The translations under genes were made by a program, and so were the position numbers. Shown here piece by piece: positions 8,545 through 16,139 of a DNA stretch of 64,000 bases (positions are counted from its first letter, which is position 1; every line of letters starts with the position of its first letter). The notes beneath the pieces were generated by a model that did not search any database, was not told the DNA's origin, and saw only the letters and a list, made by a program, of their open reading frames with translations. The stretch is from Cellulosilyticum sp. (lineage in GTDB: Bacteria; Bacillota; Clostridia; Lachnospirales; Cellulosilyticaceae), in the NCBI GenBank assembly GCA_015058045.1, contig SVDC01000008.1, positions 19,878 through 83,877 on the forward strand. Direction: 5' to 3'.

Positions 8545-8611
8545 ATCGTAGTAAAATCCTTTCCGGGGATTTTGTAGAAACTGTTGAACCCTATTATCAA
8601 CATTATACGAT
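8545..8611 (-). promoter_or_regulatory. Purine (guanine-type) riboswitch aptamer, copy 2
   Basis: On the minus strand: P1 AUCGUA/UACGAU, J1/2 UAUAAU, L2 AAUAGGG, core GUUUCUACA, L3 CCGGAAA, then ACUACGAU with C at the ligand-pairing position. The GG of L2 and CC of L3 needed for the loop-loop contact are kept, although L2, L3 and the end of the core differ from consensus. Directly after P1, GAUAUG and CAUAUC form a hairpin followed by UUUUUAUUU. That hairpin shares GAU with P1, so the two structures compete. It lies 141 bases upstream of the copy-2 ATG. Confidence 0.88.
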
Positions 8612-8638
8612 GTATCCGTGTCACTCATTTATGTTAAC

Positions 8639-8667
8639 ACTATAGTACATTTTTTTACATTTGTCTA
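8639..8667 (-). promoter_or_regulatory. Promoter upstream of riboswitch copy 2
   Basis: TAGACA, 17 bases, TATAGT on the minus strand, about 30 bases before the aptamer. Confidence 0.75.
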
Positions 8668-8789
8668 GTTATTTATTTTGTTTTTATACAATTTTATACA
8701 AAAACATACTTTAAATCTATAATTTAACATTATAAAAATATACCTCTCTACCCTGAAATTTAAGAAAAACAAACTGTTTATTTCACAAC

Positions 8790-8834
8790 AAAAAGCTTCC
8801 TATAGTCATTTATACGAACTATAGAAAGCTTTTT
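8790..8834 (-). terminator. Terminator of transketolase
   Basis: Near-perfect arms 8790-8806 and 8818-8834 with one mismatch and an 11-base loop. The minus strand ends in U's. Confidence 0.8.
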
Positions 8835-8868
8835 ATGTTAAATTTTAATTTGGTTTAAAGTTAAAATC

Positions 8869-10848
8869 TTATTTTAAAACTTCTTTTGCAACTTCTACTA
8901 CGTTTTCTACTGTGAAACCATTTTTCTTGAAGATGAGTTCAGCTGGTGCTGATTCCCCAAAATTATCCATAGAAATAACTTGTCCTTCAAGACCTGTGTA
9001 TTTATGCCATCCAAATGATGTAAGTGCTTCTACAGCAACTCTCTTTGTTTTATTTGATGGTAAGATAGATTCTTTGTATTCTTTAGATTGATTTTCAAAT
9101 ACATCCATAGAACTCATACTTACAGCTGTTGCTTTAATACCTGCAGCTTCTAATTCTTTTACTGCACCTACTATAAGCTGTACTTCAGAACCTGTAGCAA
9201 TTAAAATAATATCCGCATCTTGTGGCTTAGTGCCTGCTACTACATAAGCACCTTTTTTAGCTTCTGTACCTGTGTTTTCAAGGTAAGGAAGATCTTGTCT
9301 TGTAAGAACAATGGCAACTGGTTCTTTTTTGCTATTTAATGCATATTCCCAAGCTGCTACTGTTTCTTTTGCATCTGCTGGTCTAAATGTCACCATATTT
9401 GGTGTACTACGAAGCATTGCAAGTTGTTCGATTGGTTGGTGAGTTGGTCCATCTTCACCTACACCAATACTATCATGAGTAAGAACATATGTTACAGGAA
9501 GTTTCATAAGTGCTGCAAGTCTCATTGGGTTTTTCATGTAATCGCTAAATACGAAGAATGTCGAGCAGAATGTTTTAAGTCCTCCGTGTACTGCAATACC
9601 ATTTGCTATAGCAGCCATAGCATGTTCACGAATACCAAAGTGAAGGTTATCTCCAGCATAGTCTTCTGCACTAAAGTCACCTTTACCATTCATATAAGTT
9701 TTAGTAGATGGTGCAAGGTCTGCAGAACCCCCAAATACATTTGGTACAATACTTGTCATATAGTTGATGACATCGAAAGACACATTACGTGTTGCTTTTT
9801 TGCCTGCTGGATCTGTGTAATTTTTGTAGATGTCTAAGTTAATTTCTTCATCTGAATGCCATTTTTTCCATTCAGCTGCAAGTTCTGGATAAGCTTTTGC
9901 ATATTCTCCCATAAGTTCATTCCAACTTGCTTCTTTAACTGCACCTTCTTTTACGATGTTAGCCATATGAGCTTTAACATCTTCAGCTACTGTAAATTCT
10001 TCAACATCATGGCCAAGGAATGCTTTCATCTCTACAATGTTATCTGCTCCAAGTGGTTCACCATGAGCAGATGCTTTTCCTTGTTTCTTTGGACAACCGT
10101 AACCGATTTGTGTTTTCACTTCAATGAAGCTTGGTTTATCAAGATTTGCTTTAGCTGCTGCAAGTGCTTTGCTAATAGCCTCTGTATCATTACCATCTTC
10201 TACTAAGAATGTTTCAAATCCTTGAGCTTCGAAGCGTGCACGTACATCTTCTCTAAATGCAATATCTGTATTTCCTTCAATTGTGATGTTATTTGAATCA
10301 TATAAAACGATTAGTTTACCTAATTTTAATGTACCTGCAAGTGCTGCTGCTTCATAAGAAATACCTTCCATTAAGCAACCATCACCTACTAATGCATAAG
10401 TATAATGATCAACAATGTCAAATCCTTCTTGATTGAATTTAGCTGCTAAATGTCTTTCTGCCATAGCCATACCAACAGCTGTAGCAATACCTTGGCCAAG
10501 AGGACCTGTAGTTGTTTCAATCCCTACTGTGTGACCATATTCAGGATGCCCTGGTGTAAGACTGCCTTCTTGACGGAAACCTTTTAAATCTTCCATTGTA
10601 AGTCCGTATTCAAATAAATGAAGTAATGTGTACAGTAATGTTGAACCGTGACCTGCTGAAAGTACAAAACGATCTCTATTTTCCCATTTAGGATTTTTAG
10701 GATTGTGATTCATGTGGTCTGCCCATAAAGTGTAAGCCATAGGTGCTGACCCTAGTGGAAGACCTGGATGTCCTGAGTTTGCTTTTTGAATTGCTTCTGC
10801 TGCTAAAACACGAATTGTATTAATCGTTTTTTTTGATACTGCGTCCAT
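8869..10848 (-). CDS. tkt: Transketolase
   Basis: A thiamine-diphosphate enzyme that moves two-carbon units between sugar phosphates in the pentose phosphate pathway. It is the full-length single-chain form, 659 aa. Visible marks are [13 protein letters not shown] near the N-terminus, [14 protein letters not shown], the cofactor motif GDGCLMEG with downstream [12 protein letters not shown], the catalytic glutamate in FGIREHAM, and [19 protein letters not shown] six bases before ATG 10848 is used; the longer reading to 10887 has none. Its promoter lies at 10901-10929. Confidence 0.97.
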   Translation of the reverse strand: MDAVSKKTINTIRVLAAEAIQKANSGHPGLPLGSAPMAYTLWADHMNHNPKNPKWENRDRFVLSAGHGSTLLYTLLHLFEYGLTMEDLKGFRQEGSLTPGHPEYGHTVGIETTTGPLGQGIATAVGMAMAERHLAAKFNQEGFDIVDHYTYALVGDGCLMEGISYEAAALAGTLKLGKLIVLYDSNNITIEGNTDIAFREDVRARFEAQGFETFLVEDGNDTEAISKALAAAKANLDKPSFIEVKTQIGYGCPKKQGKASAHGEPLGADNIVEMKAFLGHDVEEFTVAEDVKAHMANIVKEGAVKEASWNELMGEYAKAYPELAAEWKKWHSDEEINLDIYKNYTDPAGKKATRNVSFDVINYMTSIVPNVFGGSADLAPSTKTYMNGKGDFSAEDYAGDNLHFGIREHAMAAIANGIAVHGGLKTFCSTFFVFSDYMKNPMRLAALMKLPVTYVLTHDSIGVGEDGPTHQPIEQLAMLRSTPNMVTFRPADAKETVAAWEYALNSKKEPVAIVLTRQDLPYLENTGTEAKKGAYVVAGTKPQDADIILIATGSEVQLIVGAVKELEAAGIKATAVSMSSMDVFENQSKEYKESILPSNKTKRVAVEALTSFGWHKYTGLEGQVISMDNFGESAPAELIFKKNGFTVENVVEVAKEVLK

Positions 10849-10900
10849 TTTTTCCTCCTTGAGAATGCTAAAAAATATTTTTGCCACTTTTATCTCTTTT

Positions 10901-10929
10901 ATTATATCTTTTTTTCTTATGGTTGTATA
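10901..10929 (-). promoter_or_regulatory. Promoter of transketolase
   Basis: TATACA, 17 bases, TATAAT on the minus strand, giving a leader of about 45 bases. Its -35 end lies beside the 21-bp repeat array at 10935. Confidence 0.6.
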
Positions 10930-10934
10930 TTGAA

Positions 10935-11009
10935 TTTTTTAGTACTAATTATATATTTTTTAATACTAATTATATATTTTTCAATACTAATTGTATATTT
11001 TTCAATGAC
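10935..11009. repeat. 3.5 copies of a 21-bp tandem repeat
   Basis: Copies at 10935-10955, 10956-10976, 10977-10997 and a partial one at 10998-11009. The unit is TTTTT, two variable bases, then TACTAATTATATA, and copies differ at only a few bases. The period equals two helical turns. The array fills the intergenic region between divergent tkt and the AP2-module gene, where operators would be expected. Confidence 0.85.
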
Positions 11010-11054
11010 TTTTATTTACTTCTACTGTATTCTATTAACAAAGAAGGTGAGAAT

Positions 11055-12107
11055 ATGTCCTATATTTATCCAACTCTGGTTAAGGATGTGACAAAATATA
11101 AAACTTATTTTCTGTACGAGACAACTAAAATATACTTAGGTATGTATACTTCTTATGATGCAGCGGAAACTGCCATTAAAGATGCCAAAGCACTTATGTC
11201 CGCTTCTCAAAGTCCACCTCAATTTGATGATTATAGTTTAGACTATAGAAAAGTTGTTTCTCTTTGTAATTTGCGGGATAATAAACGCTATATCAAAAAT
11301 CCAATTTATCTATATCCTACATATTTTACTTATTATTTATCCAAGGAACATATATTGACATTTGATTTAAGGGATTTACTTTATTTTTCTACTTATAAGA
11401 TTTATAAACGTGGAAATTATCTTTATACACAAGATGCCATTTCTCAGCAAAGCATCCTTTCAAGGTATGGTATTCCCAATCATAGCGTTATCAATAAAGA
11501 CTACATATTTAAAAATAATGATCCCTACGATTTCCGCCAAAGTAATCTAGAAATCATTAATGGATATAAAGGGGTTACTAAGAAAATTAAAAATGGTATA
11601 GAAACTTATACTGCACATATCTACATAAAAACTGATTTTATTATTGGGCATTATGCTTCTGAATTTGAAGCAGCTATTGCTTATAATAAAGCAGTAGATA
11701 TTTTATCTGAGCATAATATGATTAAAGATTATACACATAATACGATTCCTTTTATTACAAAGGCAGAATACGATTCTATTTATAACAATCTTATACTCTC
11801 CCCAAGAATTTATCATCTTAATCATACACGTAAACGTGTGATTTCTCAGAAACAGCTAAGAGGCGTGAGTAAGGATCAAAATAGTTATAAGGCGTATATT
11901 GGTTATCAAGGCAAACAACTTTATCTGGGGATGTATCCTACTGAAAAAAGAGCTGCTCAAGCCTATAACTATGCCTCTTTCTATTTATTTGGAAGGCAAG
12001 GCTACATTAATGAGGTATCTCCTCTTATCTATGATGGAGATATGGAAAAAATTATTCACTTCTTATCTAAGTATCAAGTCTTAAAGAAAATACATGAGGC
12101 TAACTGA
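11055..12107 (+). CDS. Protein with three AP2-like modules and a decayed HNH segment
   Basis: Of 350 aa, the last module (267-319) is a good AP2 DNA-binding domain: RGVSKDQNSYKAYIGYQGKQ, then LYLGMYPTEKRAAQAYNYAS and a final YIN. A second module (169-220) has GVTKK, TAHIY, EAAIAYNKA, and a degenerate third lies at 13-47 (YKTYFLY, YLGMYTSYDAAETA). Just before module two, YDFRQSNLEII resembles the DNRxSNL end of HNH homing endonucleases, but the HNH histidine is absent. So it is probably a DNA binder derived from an AP2-HNH nuclease. GAAGGTGAG precedes ATG 11055. It stands alone. Confidence 0.75.
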   Translation: MSYIYPTLVKDVTKYKTYFLYETTKIYLGMYTSYDAAETAIKDAKALMSASQSPPQFDDYSLDYRKVVSLCNLRDNKRYIKNPIYLYPTYFTYYLSKEHILTFDLRDLLYFSTYKIYKRGNYLYTQDAISQQSILSRYGIPNHSVINKDYIFKNNDPYDFRQSNLEIINGYKGVTKKIKNGIETYTAHIYIKTDFIIGHYASEFEAAIAYNKAVDILSEHNMIKDYTHNTIPFITKAEYDSIYNNLILSPRIYHLNHTRKRVISQKQLRGVSKDQNSYKAYIGYQGKQLYLGMYPTEKRAAQAYNYASFYLFGRQGYINEVSPLIYDGDMEKIIHFLSKYQVLKKIHEAN

Positions 12108-12112
12108 TTAAA

Positions 12113-12142
12113 GGCACCTATAACCATCTTGTTATAGGTGCC
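12113..12142. terminator. Bidirectional terminator between convergent genes
   Basis: A 12-bp perfect stem (GGCACCTATAAC with GTTATAGGTGCC) and six-base loop between the AP2-module gene and the PurK-like gene. The flanking A-rich and T-rich runs are only moderate. Confidence 0.85.
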
Positions 12143-12149
12143 CTTCTAC

Positions 12150-13169
12150 TTATTCACTCATTTTTTCTGAACGAATACACATTTTATGTTGCTCTATTTT
12201 GTAAATTTTTCCTACTTCATTCTTTTCTACTTCACCTGTTTCTCTAATGGTTCCATGTGCATAAGAAAGAAGTTCTGGTGCATTTATTTTCATCTCTAAA
12301 ACCATTCTTGCATATTGTTCAAATACTGGAACATCAAAAGCTTCTAATGTAAGTAAACTGCCTACGCCAAGCTCTGGTGTCATATCAATAAATTCTACTG
12401 ATTTATTGGCCTTCACACCATATCTTATGGTAAATGCGCCTACAGCATTAATTTCTTTCATTAGTTTACGATTATAACGATTTAATCTATTGACCATCGT
12501 TTTAGTGATTCTATCTGAGATAGCAAGATGACAAGTTCCATCTTCTTCATAAACCACTTCTATTGGATGATATAAATGAACTTTACCTTGTGTGTCTGCA
12601 AAACAAATACATGAGATGGTTTGTTTATAGGCTTCAATAGGTTGCAGTATAAAACTTTCTGCCTCTTCATCTACTTCTAGGATAAAGTCTGCTAAGTCAT
12701 CTGGTGAAAAAACATCTAGTTGTTTTGAATAACCTTTATATTGTTTGATAAAGCGAAATGGCAGGGTTAATCCATCTATTTGTTCAAAAGCCTCTTCTTT
12801 ATTGTTTTGATAGTATACTTTAGTGGTTGGTATTTCTAAAAGCTCAGTAATATCTAAAATATTTTTTAGGCTACACACTTCATCTAACACTTCTTTAGTC
12901 GGATAGATAGGGGCATGTAATTTAACATCCATTTCAAAGTCTAGTTTTTTGTTTACAATCACTTTATCACATCTTAAACTAAGCTTCTTGATATTCTCCT
13001 TGTTGATAGATGCAATAATATGTTCTGAGGCAACCGCCGAGCCCATACAATTTACTTCTGGATCTAATATACATGTTTGAATGCCTAACTTAGCAAATTC
13101 AAAACATAACATAAGAGTAGATGGTCCACCACCTACAATTCCTATTTGCTTAACATCACTTAAGTTCAT
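12150..13169 (-). CDS. Degenerate PurK-like ATP-grasp protein
   Basis: The 339-aa protein follows the layout of N5-CAIR synthetase (PurK). The N-terminal nucleotide fold reads IGIVGGGPSTLMLCFEFAKLGI, then CILDPEVN. The ATP-grasp part aligns loosely through ILQPIEAYKQTISCI and VGAFTIRYGV. The glycine-rich GYDGKGQ loop is reduced to KGYSKQ, and the RPHNSGH region is replaced by ELGVGSLLTLE, so PurK activity is unlikely. No purine genes lie nearby. Role unknown. ATG start at 13169. Confidence 0.65.
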   Translation of the reverse strand: MNLSDVKQIGIVGGGPSTLMLCFEFAKLGIQTCILDPEVNCMGSAVASEHIIASINKENIKKLSLRCDKVIVNKKLDFEMDVKLHAPIYPTKEVLDEVCSLKNILDITELLEIPTTKVYYQNNKEEAFEQIDGLTLPFRFIKQYKGYSKQLDVFSPDDLADFILEVDEEAESFILQPIEAYKQTISCICFADTQGKVHLYHPIEVVYEEDGTCHLAISDRITKTMVNRLNRYNRKLMKEINAVGAFTIRYGVKANKSVEFIDMTPELGVGSLLTLEAFDVPVFEQYARMVLEMKINAPELLSYAHGTIRETGEVEKNEVGKIYKIEQHKMCIRSEKMSE

Positions 13170-13242
13170 TCTAATTCTCCTCTTTCATTTAACAAAACAT
13201 ATATATCCCTTAAATAGGTTTCAATGCTTTTGCTAAATTGCT

Positions 13243-13282
13243 CTATTTACTATTAGATAAACCTTTTATCTATAGTAAATAG
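13243..13282 (-). other. Long hairpin without U-run
   Basis: On the minus strand an 11-bp arm pair (ATAGTAAATAG type) encloses GATAAA/TTTATC, giving an almost continuous stem 3' of the gene at 13296. No U-tract follows, so it may stabilise or process the message rather than terminate it. Confidence 0.45.
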
Positions 13283-13295
13283 GCTTATCTATAGT

Positions 13296-13952
13296 TTATT
13301 CTAAAATATATTTTAGCATACTAATAGATTTCTCAAAATCCTTTGCTTGCGGATTTAACCCCACAATCATTTCTTCAACAGCAATAATGCACGGTAAATT
13401 ACTAAATTCTGTTACTTTAATACCATAGATATGTGGCTCAGTCTCTACAAGATTTCCTTCATCATCCATCATTTGGTTACAAATATATAGGCTATCCTTA
13501 TACTTTTCAAGTAAATCTTCTAGTTCTGGTACATCTTCTAATGGCATAAACATATCTGCCCCATAGTTCTCAGAAAATCTCTCAAAAGTACCTGTTGCAA
13601 TGGCCATAATATCCAGTTCATCTGTTGTTACCATTAAAGGAATCTTTTGCAACATAACTGAAGCAATTTCAGGATCACTCTCCCAGTTTACATTGCTAAA
13701 ATCTACTCCCGTTTGAAATGTTTCTTTAAATTCATCTGCCACCTGACTAGATGTATCATCTAAATACATCTGCCCTACTAACATAATATCCACATCATTT
13801 GGTGGTGGTGGAAATAAAATAGATTTTCCTAAAGAACAAATCATACAAATTGCTATAATAGTGGCCAAAATATGGTATCTATAGTATTCCCAAATATGTT
13901 TTATTTTTTGCTGTTTGTTCATTTCTTCAAATTTCATACCGTATTGTTCCAT
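13296..13952 (-). CDS. Single-pass membrane protein with extracellular domain, unknown function
   Basis: 218 aa: a charged cytoplasmic N-terminus (KQQKIKHIWEYYRYH), one hydrophobic segment at about 29-48, a Pro-rich PPPP hinge, and an acidic outer domain of about 165 residues. Within it, TTDELDIMAIATGTFERFSENYGADMFMPL faintly recalls solute-binding folds. I do not recognise a named family. GGAGG lies 10 bases before the ATG. It is divergent from the rhomboid-like gene at 14117. Confidence 0.75.
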   Translation of the reverse strand: MEQYGMKFEEMNKQQKIKHIWEYYRYHILATIIAICMICSLGKSILFPPPPNDVDIMLVGQMYLDDTSSQVADEFKETFQTGVDFSNVNWESDPEIASVMLQKIPLMVTTDELDIMAIATGTFERFSENYGADMFMPLEDVPELEDLLEKYKDSLYICNQMMDDEGNLVETEPHIYGIKVTEFSNLPCIIAVEEMIVGLNPQAKDFEKSISMLKYILE

Positions 13953-13980
13953 ATGTAAATAACCTCCATTTTTGCTCCCT

Positions 13981-14008
13981 TTGCCTTCTATTTAGAGTAT
14001 GCTATACT
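13981..14008 (+). promoter_or_regulatory. Promoter of the rhomboid-like gene
   Basis: TTGCCT, 16 bases, TATACT, with an extended -10 TGC just before the hexamer. AGTATGCTATACT makes the -10 region palindromic. Confidence 0.55.
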
Positions 14009-14116
14009 GAAATTAGCACTAATATTCAATCATCATAGTTTATTTATAAGCAAAGGTTATACTATTACAAATGATAACACAAAAATATAATATTTATATG
14101 AACATAAGGAGGAATT

Positions 14117-14968
14117 ATGAATTTTTTAAATAAGTTAGAGCGTAAATTCGGCAAATTTGCTATACCTAATCTTATGCTCTACATTATGATGGGTCAGGCT
14201 ATTGTCCTATTCTTTACAATGATTACACAGTCTTACAATTTAGTAGACTTAATTTACTTTAATCCTTTACTCATTATGAGGGGACAAATTTGGCGATTAA
14301 TCAGTTTTGTTTTTATTCCAAATACGTTTTCACCAATTTTCTTCTTATTTGCAGCTTTCTTATACTATTCTATTGGGTCAAGCTTGGAGAGATCTTGGGG
14401 TGAATTTAAATTTAATCTCTATTACTTATTAGGTATGGTCTTTAATATGATTGGTCTTCTTGTGGTACAACTTCTTTTCTATAGAACAGACTACCTAGGA
14501 AATGCCTTTTATGTTTCTAACTTTACTAATATTACAATCTATCTTAACTTATCTTTATTCTTAGCTTATGCTGCACTATTTCCAGATGTACAATTTTTAC
14601 TTTATATGATTATACCTGTTAAAGTAAAATATTTAGCAGTCATTGATATTGTACTTTTAGCTTATGAGTTTATTACAGGAGATATTTCAAATCGTGTTCT
14701 TATTGTTATGTCTCTTCTCAACTTCCTACTCTTCTTTGGTAGTCAGTTATTACGTAGCAAACCTACTGCTACACAAAAACAATTTAGAAATGCTCAGCGT
14801 AAAGAATTAAAACAAGGCCCACCTATTAAAGTAGCCTTCCACAAATGTACAATCTGTGGTAAAACAGAATTAAGTGATCCAGATATGGAATTTAGATATT
14901 GCTCAAAATGTAATGGAAATTATGAATACTGCATGGACCATCTTCATAATCATGAGCATATAGAATAA
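14117..14968 (+). CDS. Rhomboid-like multispan membrane protein with C-terminal Cys/His cluster
   Basis: 283 aa with about six hydrophobic segments up to residue 215. The loop RGQIWRLISFVFIPN is typical of rhomboid-fold proteins, and FYYSIGSSLERSWG follows, but no GxSG catalytic serine motif is visible. It is therefore more like an inactive, derlin-type rhomboid. The cytoplasmic tail carries CTICG, CSKC, CMDH and HNHEH, a likely zinc-binding element. AGGAGG lies before the ATG. Confidence 0.7.
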   Translation: MNFLNKLERKFGKFAIPNLMLYIMMGQAIVLFFTMITQSYNLVDLIYFNPLLIMRGQIWRLISFVFIPNTFSPIFFLFAAFLYYSIGSSLERSWGEFKFNLYYLLGMVFNMIGLLVVQLLFYRTDYLGNAFYVSNFTNITIYLNLSLFLAYAALFPDVQFLLYMIIPVKVKYLAVIDIVLLAYEFITGDISNRVLIVMSLLNFLLFFGSQLLRSKPTATQKQFRNAQRKELKQGPPIKVAFHKCTICGKTELSDPDMEFRYCSKCNGNYEYCMDHLHNHEHIE

Positions 14969-15066
14969 CCACTTATGCTTTTAATCTTATTGAGTAGCTA
15001 CTATAATCATTATCGTATACTACTAATAGAATGATATTTCTGAGTAAATTAAATCATTCCTTATAT

Positions 15067-15121
15067 AAAAGGCGACTATGCTAGTTATTAACGCTTCTTA
15101 ATACTAGTACAGTCGCCTTTT
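15067..15121. terminator. Bidirectional terminator
   Basis: An 11-bp outer stem (AAAAGGCGACT with AGTCGCCTTTT) and an inner CTAGT-rich stem with one bulge, between convergent genes ending at 14968 and 15209. Confidence 0.85.
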
Positions 15122-15187
15122 ATACTTATATAGCTTTTATTAAAGCCTTATCCATCCCATCTATTCACTCTATACGCTTTTACATCA

Positions 15188-15221
15188 GCCACCTTCTTAT
15201 TTACCTGTTCAATAAGGTGGC
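15188..15221 (-). other. Hairpin spanning the stop codon of the PDZ membrane-protein gene
   Basis: GCCACCTT pairs with AAGGTGGC around the last codons and the stop. No U-run follows. Confidence 0.4.
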
Positions 15222-16120
15222 AAGAATACTAGTTTCATCGCCTTAAGCTCTGCTCCTGTGCACAGTATTTCAACTTGCTCTCCGGTCATTTTCTGTAACT
15301 CAACCAAAATCTTTCCTTCTTGCCCAATAGCACGAATATAGTCCTCTTCTCTTTTTACTTCTAATTCATTGATTTTTCTTATAATATCTCCTCGACTTAT
15401 TCCTAAAGTATTCTTCTCTAAAATTTCCATAACACGTATGCCCGTTTCGGGTAATGGATACTTTAGCTTGCCCTCTTCAATGTATGTATCAATCTCAAAT
15501 AGTAACTCATGTAATACAGGCATACTTATTATGCCTAAACTTAGTGATATCCCCCCTTCTTCTACCAGCTTCGCCATGCACATCACCAGTATGCCAAATC
15601 CACTAATTAATCCTCCCATTTTCTTAGCTTTTTCTCTAGGTGATAAAACAAAACTTTCGTTATTATAAAGAATTCCTGCAATGACAGGTAAATAAATCCC
15701 ATTTACCCAAAAGAAAAGCAGGGGAATAAGCCACTTCTCACTAGCTTCATATCCTCCTGCTGTTAATTCTCCTTTGTATGCCATTATAGGATAACTGTTC
15801 TTTCCTCCAAATAGTAAGGTCAATATCCCTTCTATTACATGTAACATCCCTACTACATAAATCATTTTTAAATAACTCATCTTAAAATAATCTGCTTTTA
15901 TCCCTAGTTGAACGAGTAGCCAATCTATAGCATATAGTATGGCTATAACATAGGCTAAGCAAGTGAGCTTTGGATGAATTTTATTTAAAATAAGTGACAA
16001 TACAATAATCCATATAAAACACCATTCTAACTGTATTACCATTCCATTATAAGTCATGAATACACTTAGTAATAATCCAATACTCCCACTTATAAGGATT
16101 TGTTTTATATTATATTGGAT
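15209..16120 (-). CDS. MinJ-like polytopic membrane protein with C-terminal PDZ domain
   Basis: Several hydrophobic helices occupy the first 190 residues and a PDZ-like domain lies at the end (NTLGISRGDIIRKINELEV). This architecture, and the place after ftsE-ftsX-M23-ctpB, match Bacillus MinJ (SwrAB/YvjD), the topology factor of division. The first ATG is at 16057 and has no ribosome site. GGGAGG instead lies eight bases before an in-frame ATC at 16120, whose 21 extra codons add a membrane helix (QILISGSIGLLLSVF). I give the longer form (303 aa); the 16057 start (282 aa) is the conventional alternative. Confidence 0.65.
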   Translation of the reverse strand: MQYNIKQILISGSIGLLLSVFMTYNGMVIQLEWCFIWIIVLSLILNKIHPKLTCLAYVIAILYAIDWLLVQLGIKADYFKMSYLKMIYVVGMLHVIEGILTLLFGGKNSYPIMAYKGELTAGGYEASEKWLIPLLFFWVNGIYLPVIAGILYNNESFVLSPREKAKKMGGLISGFGILVMCMAKLVEEGGISLSLGIISMPVLHELLFEIDTYIEEGKLKYPLPETGIRVMEILEKNTLGISRGDIIRKINELEVKREEDYIRAIGQEGKILVELQKMTGEQVEILCTGAELKAMKLVFLPPY

Positions 16121-16139
16121 TTCGAAGACCTCCCTACTT

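Noticed and set aside
6970..8611. 2'-deoxyguanosine or adenine riboswitch class
   Set aside because: C at the ligand-pairing junction position excludes adenine, and the normal UUUCUA core lacks the change expected of the 2'-deoxyguanosine class. Affinity still needs measuring.
9424..10206. Long open frames opposite transketolase
   Set aside because: They are antisense shadows, rich in Cys, Phe and His, of a clearly coding gene, without ribosome sites.
10935..11009. CRISPR array
   Set aside because: The 21-bp units abut with no spacers, and no cas genes are near.
10881..11054. N-terminal extension of the AP2-module protein by 58 residues
   Set aside because: It would translate the 21-bp repeats (FFNTNYIFFNTN) and the promoter region; the ribosome site directly precedes ATG 11055.
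10935..12107. Prophage or intron-borne homing endonuclease
   Set aside because: AP2-HNH genes often sit in phages, but neighbours are housekeeping genes, no other phage gene or interrupted host gene is present, and the nuclease residues are lost.
15209..16057. Simple ATG start for the PDZ membrane protein
   Set aside because: Kept only as the alternative: no ribosome site precedes it and it removes a membrane helix and leaves GGGAGG unused.
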